A DNA stretch of 64,000 nucleotides from JAFAXD01 sp963760435 (lineage in GTDB: Bacteria > Pseudomonadota > Alphaproteobacteria > Rhizobiales > Xanthobacteraceae): NCBI GenBank assembly GCA_963760435.1, contig CAVXDE010000036.1, positions 186,001 to 250,000 of the forward strand, given 5' to 3'. The first letter of the stretch is position 1. Each line of letters starts with the position of its first letter. Below the pieces are notes generated by a model. That model was not told the origin of the DNA. It worked only from the letters and a program-made list of their open reading frames with translations, and did no database searches. Of this stretch, positions 45,140 through 54,545 are shown piece by piece. The position numbers were made by a program, and so were the translations under genes.

Positions 45140-45537
45140 TCAGGTTGGTAGTCGCTGGCAGATTCCAAATGTGTTGCAGAACAAGCCACGTTTGCAGCCG
45201 ACACTCTTTATAACCGTGCCAAAATTGACCAGACCGCATCTGGCACCTTCTCCCGGAAGACCAGTCGGCCGAGGCGACGCTGGAGCCGAAGGCCGCGGCG
45301 GTGGAGATGGAAACTGACAAACGCCGAAAATACATTTGTCCCCTCTCCTTGTGCAGTCTGAATCAGCGTTACAGTAATCAGTCAAACACCATTTCAGCCC
45401 CAAGAAGCCCGCCTGACAGCTTTGCCCATCTGGACATTGCGACGTACTGCTGCAAAGTGACTGTCCCTGGCATTTGGACTAAGCAAGCCAATAATTAGAC
45501 ATACTGCTACGAGAGCCGCTCGCCAACCTTTACACAT
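45140..45537 (-). pseudogene. Cysteine-rich secreted protein, frameshifted
   Basis: ATG 45537 starts a signal peptide (ALVAVCLIIGLLSPNARDS); after one indel near 45445 the other frame continues QCPDGQSCQAGFLGLKWC, then NADSDCTRRGDKCIFGVCQFPSPPP, a proline-rich linker and a second cysteine cluster (GARCGLVNFGTV...GCKRGLFCNTFGICQ). About eleven cysteines in some 85 mature residues suggest a disulfide-knotted periplasmic or extracellular protein in two modules joined by a Pro/Ser/Ala linker. No bacterial family recognised. Confidence 0.6.
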
Positions 45538-45799
45538 GTCCGCCCCGGATGTGCGCTTAGTAAGAACTTTACTAGACGACAAATTCCCGTCAACGGCAGA
45601 GTGGTGAAGGACGGATCGAGCAAATGAGATCCGCTTGCCCCGACGGCGCCTGTCGCTTGCGAGTCGTGTGACCCAAGTCACAAACAGCACCAACGAAGCA
45701 GCATAATGTCCTGGCCGGCTTGTTGGCGCCGGAAGCGGCGTGCCGGTTCTGTGGAGAGGATCGGTGCCACCTGAACACCGAACTTCCCGGAGGTGCTCC

Positions 45800-46243
45800 A
45801 TGCCCGAGGCTAGTATCGCGGTCCCACCGGTGCCGCCGCCACCTGACCCTCTCCTGACGCTCGCGAGGGTGACCTTTCACACCAACGATGACGATAAGGA
45901 CAACGATACTCTCGTCGAGGTCGAGGTCCGATTGAGCGATCAGCGCACGGTCGTGGCGAAGTTGTCAGACTACCTGGGCCATTTTCCCGATCACAGCGAC
46001 GCCGGGCCGTTCACTTTGGTCATGGTCCAGCCGGCCCGACGCAGCCAGCTCCGGATCGGCAGCGTCAACATCCTGGCTTCCGCCCACGCTACCTTTCCGC
46101 CGTTCGGCCACGGCGATACATGGCGTTTCAACTTCGTGGTGGATCTCCTTTTCGATGATGGCGCGCATCTACTCGCGCGAGCCAATGGCATTGAACTGAA
46201 CTCTCCAGGCGTAGCCGTGCAGCAGTCGTTCGGGATTGAGTAA
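45800..46243 (+). CDS. 'TNDDDKD' hypothetical protein, first of a tandem pair
   Basis: A 147-residue protein with no signal peptide: proline-rich N-terminus, VTFHTNDDDKDNDTLVEVEV, then LGHFPDHSDAGPFTL and DTWRFNFVVDLLFDDGAHL. The acidic loop looks like a metal (calcium) site. ATG 45800 is preceded by GGAGGTG. The next gene encodes a paralogue of about 60% visual similarity 20 nt away, so they are co-transcribed duplicates. I recall similar uncharacterised proteins in many bacteria but no name. Confidence 0.75.
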   Translation: MPEASIAVPPVPPPPDPLLTLARVTFHTNDDDKDNDTLVEVEVRLSDQRTVVAKLSDYLGHFPDHSDAGPFTLVMVQPARRSQLRIGSVNILASAHATFPPFGHGDTWRFNFVVDLLFDDGAHLLARANGIELNSPGVAVQQSFGIE

Positions 46244-46263
46244 CGACAGACAGGAGGAGCAGC

Positions 46264-46647
46264 ATGGCGACCGGAGACAATGCGCTCTTGATCCGGGCCA
46301 GTGTGAGTTTTCATACGAACGACGAGGACAAGGACGATGACTCGCGAGTCGATGTCACAGTTCGCCTGATGGATCAGACGGTCGTCGCCAGCATCGCTGA
46401 TGAGTTCGGGCACTTCGACGATCACAGTGACGCAGGGCCATTCGACCTACTGATCAAGCAGGCGGCGACCCGTGGGGAGTTGAAGACCGGCAGCGTCGCC
46501 GTGAAGATCGAACCGAACGGCAACGACACATGGCGCTTCAACTTCTTTCTTGACCTCCTGTTCGATGATGGCGCGCACTTGATCGCCTGGGCCAATGGGC
46601 TCGAACTCACCGAATCGCGTCAGGAGCAATCCTTTGGGATCGAATGA
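46264..46647 (+). CDS. 'TNDEDKD' hypothetical protein, second of a tandem pair
   Basis: A 127-residue paralogue of the preceding protein: VSFHTNDEDKDDDSRVDVTV, FGHFDDHSDAGPFDLL, NGNDTWRFNFFLDLLFDDGAHL, and the same C-terminal SFGIE. It lacks the proline-rich N-terminal extension. ATG 46264 follows CAGGAGGAGC. Conservation between duplicates is highest in the acidic loop and DTWRFNF block, suggesting these define the fold or site. Confidence 0.75.
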   Translation: MATGDNALLIRASVSFHTNDEDKDDDSRVDVTVRLMDQTVVASIADEFGHFDDHSDAGPFDLLIKQAATRGELKTGSVAVKIEPNGNDTWRFNFFLDLLFDDGAHLIAWANGLELTESRQEQSFGIE

Positions 46648-46726
46648 CATCGGTGCCGCTTTGGCACCTCTCTGACAACCTCCGGGGGAGTGTTCTCTTG
46701 CCAAACGGTAGCTAAAGGAGGAACGG

Positions 46727-47245
46727 ATGGCACGGTCGTCAAAAAAGGTTCGCGTTCTCGGAACATTAAAATACCCAGTTACACTTCAAGCTCACGAACC
46801 AGAGTTTGAACAAATTGATTTGCATTATCTAGATGTGGACGCGGTTACGCGCGCTGCTAGGACGGAGATCCCTTTGGGCTTTATTAAAACATGTTGTTGC
46901 GGAGCTCAGCTGGTGCGGGCTGAAATTCGTAAGGGGATGGTCACCGCCATACGCATCGACGAGCCCGCCAAGAAGGAACGAACACCAATTTCCCGCGACT
47001 TTGCAAAGATGCTCAGAGAGTTGCGAAGGAATATACAGAAACGAAATAGGCCAGCTCAAAAATTTCCTATTCCGGTCTCAGAGTTTCTCAACAAGAGCAT
47101 TGCATATGATATAATCGTACAGACTCTGCAGTGCGTTCGCATATGCTTTTGGAGTTGGTGCATCACATGCTGCTGGCGGACTGACATTCCGGATGCCGAA
47201 GCTATCTGTGGACATATCAGCATTGATACCACGGTCCTGGATTAA
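46727..47245 (+). CDS. Hypothetical protein, AT-richer than neighbours
   Basis: A 172-residue ORF with a good ribosome site (AAAGGAGGAACGG). Residues 1-80 look soluble (EIPLGFIKTCCCGAQLVRAEIRKGMVTAIRIDEPAKKE); the C-terminal part contains a cysteine/tryptophan-rich stretch (VRICFWSWCITCCW). Codon use is AT-richer than the surroundings, suggesting recent transfer. Family not recognised. Confidence 0.55.
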   Translation: MARSSKKVRVLGTLKYPVTLQAHEPEFEQIDLHYLDVDAVTRAARTEIPLGFIKTCCCGAQLVRAEIRKGMVTAIRIDEPAKKERTPISRDFAKMLRELRRNIQKRNRPAQKFPIPVSEFLNKSIAYDIIVQTLQCVRICFWSWCITCCWRTDIPDAEAICGHISIDTTVLD

Positions 47246-47329
47246 GGCGTCTGGTGATTTGCCTCCAATCCATGAGCCTGTCGATCGGGGCGGCGGAGTG
47301 GCCCGAGATTGCGCCAGTGCATATGCAAA

Positions 47330-47816
47330 CTAGACAGTTACCAACCCTGATAGAGAAGCGAGCGTTGCTCCTGCGGCGCCTGCGGGAGACCACCAAGTCT
47401 GATCGCCAACGATGCCATCAGCCGTCAAACCTTGCTGGGTTTGATAGGCTCGTACGGCGGCTTCGGTTCTTGGCCCGAACTGCCCATCGATTGGTCCCGG
47501 ATCAGTAGGGCTGTTGGGAACGTCAAACTTCTTCAAGCCCTTTTGCAAGCCGGATACGGCACTGCCTGTTGCTCCAATCGCAAGCCTGGGGGTGTTGGGG
47601 TCCGCAGGGAGTTCTCGTCCACGTCAGGGGGCCGACGACTCCGTCGACGGCTAGACTGTTTCCTTGTTGAAAGTCTTTGACTAACTCGAGCGTCTTAGGG
47701 CCGAAATTGCCGTCGATATCTGAAGGGTTCATCTCCTTCATCATCACGAAAAGAACCTGAAGTCGCCGGACGTCTGGTCCTGTCGAGCCGATGGACAACG
47801 TTGGTCCGCTGTTCAT
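47330..47816 (-). pseudogene. Protein with two peptidoglycan-binding domains, frameshifted
   Basis: ATG 47816 follows GAGGGAGGAAGC. The first PG_binding_1 repeat reads LSIGSTGPDVRRLQVLF...DIDGNFGPKTLELVKDFQQ...VDGVVGPLTW, then an indel at about 47618-47622 moves the frame; the next frame gives the second repeat, PIDGQFGPRTEAAVRAYQTQQGL...DGIVGDQTW. The intact relative with the same two-repeat layout is next upstream at 47949-48425. No catalytic domain is present, so these are binding modules only. Confidence 0.78.
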
Positions 47817-47948
47817 GCTTCCTCCCTCATGTGCAAAAGCGCGCTTACCGCAAATACATAGCCTGAAGTGACGAGCCACCATTGCTGGTACGGAGAAACT
47901 CCGCACCCTTCGTCGCGAGCGCAGGCTCTCGGCGAGCCCCGCGGTGCC

Positions 47949-48425
47949 CTAAGTAGCGTCGATGGGTCCTTCATTTTCTAACGAATTGACGATCTGCCAC
48001 GTTTGATGGCCAACAATGCCATCGACAGTGATCCCATATGCCTGTTGAAGTACCTTCACCGCTGCCTCAGTTTTAGGGCCAAAGCGTCCATCGACACCCC
48101 CAGTAACATAAGGGAAACCACCATCAGGCTGGGACTGGAAAGCACTCATGCGGCTTTGAAGACGGCGAACTGGTAGGCCAGCGGAGCCATTTTGCAGTAC
48201 GGGCTCGCTCTGATCTGCCTCGTCGATGTTCCGCCACGTAATCGTGCCGACAACTCCGTCAACCGTGATCCCCTTGGCCTGCTGAAATGCCCGCACGGCG
48301 GCTTCAGTTTGCGCCCCGAACACACCATCAATTGTTCCGGGATTTTGCCCCAAGGTTTTGAGGGCTTCCTGCAAGTCGCGCACCGCAGGATCGGTAGAAC
48401 CCTTCTGCAAGACCGGCTCTGCCAT
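47949..48425 (-). CDS. Protein with two peptidoglycan-binding domains
   Basis: A 158-residue protein consisting of two PG_binding_1 repeats: LQKGSTDPAVRDLQEALKTLG...DGVFGAQTEAAVRAFQQAKGI..DGVVG.ITW and LQNGSAGLPVRRLQSRM...DGRFGPKTEAAVKVLQQAYGI..DGIVGHQTW. No signal peptide or enzyme domain is seen. It is co-oriented with the frameshifted relative downstream. Such stand-alone repeat proteins may bind the wall or other glycans. Confidence 0.85.
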   Translation of the reverse strand: MAEPVLQKGSTDPAVRDLQEALKTLGQNPGTIDGVFGAQTEAAVRAFQQAKGITVDGVVGTITWRNIDEADQSEPVLQNGSAGLPVRRLQSRMSAFQSQPDGGFPYVTGGVDGRFGPKTEAAVKVLQQAYGITVDGIVGHQTWQIVNSLENEGPIDAT

Positions 48426-48834
48426 CGAAATCTCCCTTGGCCCAAGTCAAGATACCTTAACCTACGCCGGTTCGGGAACAGATGGCACTGATTCGGCGCA
48501 CGTAGGTCGACCGGGTTGCGGATTAGGCGGGTGAAGTCACGGGGTCCGTCTATACCGAAAAGGCACATGGTACCTTGGTATGATTAGCCGGAAAATCCGA
48601 TAGCTCTTCACCGAGGTCAGGGGCAATATAGTAACGCCGAAGACAAAGAAAGCCGCTTAATTGCAGGAGCGCGGCTCATGTGAAAAGAGCCGCGCTCCGC
48701 TTCAGGGATACAAGCCTGCCAAGGCAAGCATGCCTAGGGTATCAGTGGCCAGGAAATAACCGCCGGCGGGGTAGGCCTGGCTGGGGCAGAAAATTGCCAG
48801 AGTCCGTAGTTTGCTTGGTTGATAGCGTCCGGAA
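48426..48834. other. Intergenic stretch without a clear gene
   Basis: No gene is supported. An AGCCGCGCTCC/GGAGCGCGGCT inverted repeat at about 48666-48697 could form a strong hairpin, but a U tract is not evident. The rest is unremarkable. Confidence 0.5.
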
Positions 48835-49371
48835 CTAATTAAGATAGCGCATTCCTACACCCAGGAATTCGACGTTGATTGTGGGATCGCTTCGCTGAAT
48901 TTCAACATCCCACCAGTACGATTCATTTATTCGGATCGTGTAGGAGGGAAAAAAGCAGGCGACATTATGCGGCCCCGAAAGAGTTGACATGTTCGAATCG
49001 CAAACGCCATTCGTCACCGCTACATTGCTTCCCAGCGCGGCATGGCGAAAAACGGCCTGGACCCGCGCTCCCTCGGCGATTCCATCGCCGTCAATAACGC
49101 TGAGGAATGTGATTCCTATGTTCGTGCCGATCATGTTCCCGCTCACCGTAAAGGAACACAGAAGTCGAATCGTTCCTGTATTAGAACCTCTAAACCCGAT
49201 ACCGAATCCGCGCGTTTCATACAAACCCTCACGGATTGTGACACCGTCTGGGACGCACACCCCGCCGATCTGGTCAAGCGGCCCGTCTGCAGCCCGCGCC
49301 GTATCCGCAATTTCCAGCAAGAAAGCACCAAACGCGAGAACGAAGCAGCCAAGTATTATACGTATTGTCAT
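48835..49371 (-). CDS. Secreted hypothetical protein
   Basis: A 178-residue protein with a signal peptide (GCFVLAFGAFLLEIADTARA) and a mature part rich in beta-strand-forming residues (GGVCVPDGVTIREGLYETRGFGIGFRGS; LLCSFTVSGNMIGTNIGITFL) with four cysteines. I do not recognise it. A weak ribosome site (GAGG) precedes ATG 49371. Codon use is AT-richer than the core region, in keeping with neighbouring accessory genes. Confidence 0.65.
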   Translation of the reverse strand: MTIRIILGCFVLAFGAFLLEIADTARAADGPLDQIGGVCVPDGVTIREGLYETRGFGIGFRGSNTGTIRLLCSFTVSGNMIGTNIGITFLSVIDGDGIAEGARVQAVFRHAALGSNVAVTNGVCDSNMSTLSGPHNVACFFPSYTIRINESYWWDVEIQRSDPTINVEFLGVGMRYLN

Positions 49372-49649
49372 CTACCAATTCCTCGTTGACCTCGGACGCG
49401 GTGTCCGCCTAGCCACGGAACAACGAAAGGTACCGAAATTTCGATGCCATACCCTTTGGGGCGCGGCTATTGAGGCTGCACCATAGGGCTTCGCACGAGT
49501 GGTATGATGTGAACCACCTCACACGTGCAGTTTCGGCCGGTCGTAAACAAAGTAACGCAAGATCGAAACATTGCCGCCTCCTCAAGTGAGATTACCGTAT
49601 GTGCCTGATTGCATATCGGCCCGCATGCTCCGAAAACAGCCCTGGCTAG

Positions 49650-50135
49650 CTATTTCGAGAGCGATAGCAACCGCAGCCGATCCACCAACGGGATGAGCCA
49701 TCGCCACCAGACCCACGGATCGCATTCGAGTTGATAGTAGGCCAATGTCAGACTGTGCGGGGCGCCGTCAGCCCACAACGCCTCGGCGCCGACTCCAACT
49801 ACTGAAAATCCAGAAGGTAGAACGACAAACCCGGTGCGGACGCTGGAGTTGTTGGTTGTGAATTGGCCTTGGCCAACTATCTTCGTCGGCCCTTGGTAAC
49901 TTCCATCTGGACTGTTGAGATTGGCCGCAATCGTCACTTGGGCGGCGACCCCAGGGCGGTTGGAAGTGATGGTGACGCTCACCTCGGGCACTCGGTTTGC
50001 AGAAGGTAACGCAACTTGGCACTCTTGTGAGACATTCATCGAGATGCGATCGCCCGCCGCTTCCAAATGTGCCCCAACGCGGGGCGCCTCGTTCGGATTG
50101 CGCCGCATATTCCGCCAGATACCCGCGATATCCAT
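49650..50135 (-). CDS. Hypothetical protein
   Basis: About 161 residues from ATG 50135, preceded by AGGGAGACGCACG. It reads as a beta-rich protein (PEVSVTITSNRPGVAAQVTIAANLNSPDG; VRTGFVVLPSGFSVVGVGAEALW) with an unusual aromatic C-terminus (DPWVWWRWLIP). No signal peptide or family was recognised. Composition resembles the secreted protein at 48835 but no sequence similarity is obvious. Confidence 0.55.
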   Translation of the reverse strand: MDIAGIWRNMRRNPNEAPRVGAHLEAAGDRISMNVSQECQVALPSANRVPEVSVTITSNRPGVAAQVTIAANLNSPDGSYQGPTKIVGQGQFTTNNSSVRTGFVVLPSGFSVVGVGAEALWADGAPHSLTLAYYQLECDPWVWWRWLIPLVDRLRLLSLSK

Positions 50136-50371
50136 CGTGCGTCTCCCTGTGCTTTCAGCATAGATCATGCTCGGCAGATCCAAATAGGATTCGGCAAGTT
50201 AACCCTTTCCGAGGCGGCCCCTGAGTTCTCCCGCTGTCACAAGCCAGACGCATCGATTCGAGAACTCGGTGAGGTAATTAGCGCCCGAGCTTTCCGCAGT
50301 TTCACACGCCGGTTATTCTCGAACGGCATCCAATGGCCCCAGATGATCGGATTGCTGAGTGGAGTGGAACG

Positions 50372-50515
50372 ATGCCGACGAGCCCGAACTTCGATCCAGA
50401 CACGGTTGAGCTGCTGAAAAGAATATCGGTGGAGAGCGAAGCGATGCTACCGATCCAGGCGCGAATCGGAGATCAGGGTCCGATTAGCTTCCGGAATATT
50501 ATCCGCGGCCAATGA
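50372..50515 (+). CDS. Small hypothetical protein, 47 aa
   Basis: ATG 50372 lies 8 nt after GGAG. The product contains FDPDTVELLKRISVESEAMLPIQARIG, a plausible helical segment. No family is recognised; the good ribosome site is the main support. Confidence 0.4.
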   Translation: MPTSPNFDPDTVELLKRISVESEAMLPIQARIGDQGPISFRNIIRGQ

Positions 50516-50571
50516 CGGGGAACGAGACCCTGGACGATTGCGCTCTGCGGCGCTGAGCGGGATAGATCGGC

Positions 50572-50808
50572 TTAATTCGGTTCCGAGGCTCCTGGCTCGA
50601 TTAATGTCGTCGCCCCAATGCGTTCCGGTAATCGAGGTTTAGGCCCGGAGAGGTATAACGGGCTCTCCAGTTCGTCGGCCTTAAGCGAAAATTCATCTGC
50701 GAGTTTCCGAAGCTCCTCTCTTGTCCGGTTGTCATAGCAATCACGAGCGGCTGTCAGACAACGCACCGCCAACCCGCGAAAATATGTTGCACTCAGGGAC
50801 TGACCCAT
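50572..50808 (-). CDS. Small helical hypothetical protein
   Basis: A 78-residue protein starting MGQSLSATYFRGLAVRCLTAARD with TREELRKLADEFSLKADELES, matching the short helical family (Y...A..C...A......L..LA..F..KA) seen elsewhere in this window. GGGGGTC precedes the ATG. The C-terminal 25 residues are proline-rich and probably disordered. Function unknown. Confidence 0.6.
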   Translation of the reverse strand: MGQSLSATYFRGLAVRCLTAARDCYDNRTREELRKLADEFSLKADELESPLYLSGPKPRLPERIGATTLIEPGASEPN

Positions 50809-51213
50809 GACCCCCTACCTCGGAGCCAAAAGGGTGAACCGAGACCGGACCGGGTGCAGTGATTTCCGACACGTTTCGGCGCATGCATGGTGGCCGTACC
50901 TGGGTACATGCAACCGAGGAGAGACTGCCGGTCCCGTATAGCAAACTCTATACGCCCCTGTGCAAATCGCACAACCTCACGATGTTACTTCGTCCAGGAA
51001 GTGCAACCATTGACCATTTCTCTCATTCAGGAATGTGCTCTGTCACCCGACGTCTAAGAAGGGCGTGGAGACATCGCGCTGGTGCGCAACTTCAGGCGCC
51101 GCGTCTGGTCAAACCCTTTGACTTGCGCGCAGGCCGATGGTGCGCGGTGGAGAACCTAACCGCGCGTGCATTAATCCAATGCTGGGCCCCTGCCTTAGGC
51201 GCGACAGACTTGC
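50809..51213. other. Intergenic stretch, no clear gene
   Basis: Several overlapping frames are open here but none shows a recognisable domain or good start. I see no repeat. It may contain eroded coding sequence. Confidence 0.4.
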
Positions 51214-51552
51214 TCACGCGTTTACATGGCCGATCGCCAACTTGGAACCGCCAACGGTGGTCGCATCAATCAGGAGCAGTGAGCCCTCGGGATCGCTCAG
51301 TGCATCGAAATCGATGATCCGCGATGGCGGCTTTTCGCCCGGGGCATGCATCGGCGCGTCCTTTTCAGCTAACGCTGTGCGCAGCGTCGGCACGTCGCAG
51401 AAAATAAAATCGAGCGCGGCGTTGAACAGCCGACCAGAACCGCACTGCCGGCTCAACGAGCCATTTTGGAAGTTCGAAGGCTGTAAGCGACAGCTCTGCG
51501 CACTGGCTTGACCGATCGTCCTGCGTCGCCACCGAGGACTCCCGTTACTCAA
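51214..51552 (-). CDS. Possible hypothetical protein or remnant
   Basis: A 112-residue frame. The part from LFNAALDFIFCDVPTLRTALAEKDAPMHAPG to SRIIDFDALSDPEGSLLLIDATTVGG has protein-like composition; the N-terminal third is basic and atypical. It could be a fragment of a longer gene. No family recognised. Confidence 0.35.
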   Translation of the reverse strand: MSNGSPRWRRRTIGQASAQSCRLQPSNFQNGSLSRQCGSGRLFNAALDFIFCDVPTLRTALAEKDAPMHAPGEKPPSRIIDFDALSDPEGSLLLIDATTVGGSKLAIGHVNA

Positions 51553-51708
51553 ATATGGCCTTTATACCGCGTCGCGATACACCACCAAGTTGGCGATCCG
51601 CCTTGCAAGTACGTGCCGAGTGCTGCCGCTCGTGTGACATGGGTCACTTGGTGACAAGAGTTTTTCGGTCCAACCTTGAGGGCCTGTTTGGTAGGAAAGG
51701 CGCTCCTA

Positions 51709-52128
51709 ATGTACGACGAATCAAAATACCTTCAGGTAAGAGGAAGTGGTGTCGTAGTCACCGGAGGGGCTAACACTAGAACTACAGTGACTTGGCTTCA
51801 GGAGCGAGGGACCGGAAGCTTCACTCAAGTCCCGGGCAACACGCGGCTCATCATTACGGATTTCGTCTACCTACCGCAAGGCGATTTGACCTCTAGGCAC
51901 GTGATCAACATAGCCAAGTCTGGGAGCGGTGAAATCATCCTGCAACTGTTCGTCGATCCGAACGTCAGCACGCAGACTCATTTCTTGACTGGTTTGGTAA
52001 TTGGCTCGGGGAGCACTGTTACCGCATTCACCGATGCTGCTGGAACGGCGGGCCAGCACGTGACCCTGTACTTGGTTGGCTACCTTGCTCGTCCCCTACA
52101 ACAAAAGATCGCTAGAAGCCGCAAATAA
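51709..52128 (+). CDS. Hypothetical protein, beta-rich
   Basis: A 139-residue protein from ATG 51709 (AGGAAAGGC upstream). Sequence such as VVVTGGANTRTTVTWLQERGTGSFTQVPGNTRLIITDFVYLP and VNIAKSG-like strands suggests a beta-sandwich. No signal peptide. Family not recognised. It stands alone between spacers. Confidence 0.55.
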   Translation: MYDESKYLQVRGSGVVVTGGANTRTTVTWLQERGTGSFTQVPGNTRLIITDFVYLPQGDLTSRHVINIAKSGSGEIILQLFVDPNVSTQTHFLTGLVIGSGSTVTAFTDAAGTAGQHVTLYLVGYLARPLQQKIARSRK

Positions 52129-52289
52129 ACAGCCTCACTCGTTTTCGCTGCCAAGCCGCTGGCCACGGTAGCCCAATCTCGCTCCTACGCTTGGTCCAAA
52201 ACAATAAAAATTGACGAGTGCCACGGCACCCGAACGCGCCCACCCGTGCAGTTGGTTAGCCGGTCGCGGCGGCCAGCGTGCGCCGACAT

Positions 52290-52970
52290 TCACACATTTC
52301 CAGTTACTCTAAGTATGACATCGATGACGGCATTAGACGCGATCGCGAGCAATCGCGAGATAATGCTGAGATCAACTCCAAGGTCCCTGCCTAACATCGG
52401 CAAGATGATCAATAGCGCTAGCAGAATGAGCATGCCGTAACGCTCCATTCGTGCGAGCGGTATCGCGAGGACATCAGGCAAAAGGCCGACTGCAATTCGT
52501 CCGCCATCTAGCGGCGGCAGTGGAAATAAATTGAAGATCGCAAGCAGTACGTTGATTATGAGGGCGTTCTTCAGGTTGTAAGCCACCCAACGTGCACTGT
52601 CTGCCGGCAAAATGCCTATCAGGTGAAACCCCAGCGCAGCAATGATGGCTAGCGCGATATTCGTCGCTGGTCCTGCAGCAGCAACCCAAACCATGTTGCG
52701 GCGAGGGTTGCGTAACGCAGCAAACTTCACCGGTACGGGCTTGGCATAACCAAAGAGAAACGGAGACCGCGCAAGCAGGAGAAGCCCAGGAAGCAGAATA
52801 GTCCCCACGAGATCGATGTGCTTGAAGGGGTTTAGGGTGACCCGCCCCAACTTGGATGCCGTGTCATCACCGAGAAAGCGCGCGACGAATGCATGCGCTG
52901 CCTCGTGAAGCGTAATGGCGAGCAGGAGGGGAATGACCCATGTGGATGCGAGATAGAGCGCCTCTGGCAT
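52290..52970 (-). CDS. Site-2 protease family (M50) zinc metalloprotease homologue
   Basis: A 226-residue polytopic membrane protein with the active-site motif HEAAH in the first helix (ITLHEAAHAFVARFLGDDTA) and LPPLDGGR, the conserved N/D-P-DGG region, in a later helix. It matches the short, PDZ-less group of site-2 proteases that cut within membranes. Five to six hydrophobic segments are visible. No partner regulator is adjacent. The frame is intact. Confidence 0.9.
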   Translation of the reverse strand: MPEALYLASTWVIPLLLAITLHEAAHAFVARFLGDDTASKLGRVTLNPFKHIDLVGTILLPGLLLLARSPFLFGYAKPVPVKFAALRNPRRNMVWVAAAGPATNIALAIIAALGFHLIGILPADSARWVAYNLKNALIINVLLAIFNLFPLPPLDGGRIAVGLLPDVLAIPLARMERYGMLILLALLIILPMLGRDLGVDLSIISRLLAIASNAVIDVILRVTGNV

Positions 52971-53478
52971 GCAAATTACCTAGGCGCGTTTGTCGAAAAC
53001 AGCAAACGGCCGCGTCGAGTAAGGGATAGCTTTAAGTTTGGGCGGAGAGAACACCCGCTCCAAGATCACGCCCGCGCGCCGGTTCAAGATCGTGGCGACG
53101 GAGGTCGATCCGGCACGGAATTGACACGCCATGAGATGGCGCCAAGCTCTCCAGGTCCGGTGACTATGCCGATGATCGCGTGTTGCTAGCCGTCGCGGCT
53201 GTCCAGACCGCCGTACGGAACGCCTACAAGAAAGAGGCCCGCGCACACGAAAGGTGGAGCGGGGCTGAGTTCGCGGGTTTGGGAAGAATCCGCTCTCGTG
53301 TGGGACGCACGACCCATACGAGAACGGCGCGGATTAGGTCATAGGTTTCCTGCGTTCACCAGATCAAAGCATCGGCAATGAATGCACGCGAACCGCTCAC
53401 AAACAGCCGCTGGCGCGATCACGGCGCCTAAAGGCCGTTTCGGCGTCTTCAACATCCATACCTCTCCGGCGCGATATT
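52971..53478. other. Gene-poor stretch of about 500 bp
   Basis: No convincing gene. A fragment around 53158-53260 reads GDYADDRVLLAVAAVQTAVRNAYKKEARAHERW in one frame, possibly the remnant of a gene, without a start. No repeats were found. Confidence 0.4.
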
Positions 53479-54284
53479 TCACAGTTCCAAAAACGAGCGG
53501 ACAATTGGATTGATCAATTCCGGGCGCGTAAGCGGAGCCATATGGCCGCCCCCCGGCGCTTCCTTGTAGGCCCACGCCGGACATGATTGGTGCAGAATTG
53601 CCGTGATCTCGCGGATAGGTAAGACGGTGTCGGGATCGCATACCAGTAGCGTATCCCGCGGAAGCAGAATGGCCCATTGCGCCGCGGATGTAGTTTCGTT
53701 CATCACTGCGTCCCATTCAAAGAAATTCGGCTTGAGAGCTTCCACGAACGCAGCGCGCCTATCCGACGGCATTTCCTGCCAAGTTCCTTTGCCATTCCAG
53801 TAGTCGAGAATCTTTCAGCGGCCGTCGCCCATTCGCCAAGCGCCCCGAATTTTTTGATGCAGTTGCGTAAGTCCATTGCCTCGGCGAACGCATCGTCACT
53901 ACCCGCTTGCGCTAGAAGATAAAACGGATTGGTCTCAAGCAGAACGATCTTGCTGACGCGATCGCCGAGTCGAGCGGCCGCTTTCATGGCAACAGACCCA
54001 CCAAACGAGTGGCCAACAAGATAAACCTCGTCGGCGTTTGCTGGCAAAGCCGCCTCAACGAGGCGCGCTTGATCGTCTAGCGTCTGGGTTTGGTCGGAAA
54101 ACCATGGTGGGGTCTTGCCATATCCAAACAGGTTCACCGCACGGACAAAAAAGCGGTCCTTCAGACCCTCCATTAGCCGGCGCCATTGGCGCGCCCCCGA
54201 CACGCTGGAATGAACCAGCATAACGACCGGACCGGACGACCCCGCTTCCAGAAAATCGACTTGAATAGACAGAGAATTAGTCAA
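53479..54284 (-). pseudogene. Alpha/beta hydrolase, frameshifted, TTG start
   Basis: About 268 residues over two frames. The first (TTG 54284 after GAGG) contains VVMLVHSSVSGARQW, VNLFGYGKT and the nucleophile elbow VGHSFGGSVA; after an indel near 53809, the second frame continues with YWNGKGTW and ends GGHMAPLTRPELINPIVRSFLE with the catalytic His. Adding one A/T in the run at about 53809-53810 restores the frame. It is an ordinary serine hydrolase; substrate unknown. Confidence 0.8.
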
Positions 54285-54545
54285 TCATCGCCTCGCTGCA
54301 TCTTCGGCGAAGCTTACGGGAATGAATATCTCCCGCAACGGGTCATTCGCATCGTTTCGACGATGACAGCGCGTCCGCTTCGCCCCCAACACCTGCCGCG
54401 ACCGCGGACATTGCTGATTGGTCGAGACAGTGCCAACCTGCGACATTACCGAATACAGCCGGATGATCGTTCCAGCCCCCTAGAGGGTTCGATGCCGGTG
54501 GATTAGCATGGTCGTATTCTCGACAGTGATAAATGCGGAGGGGAC

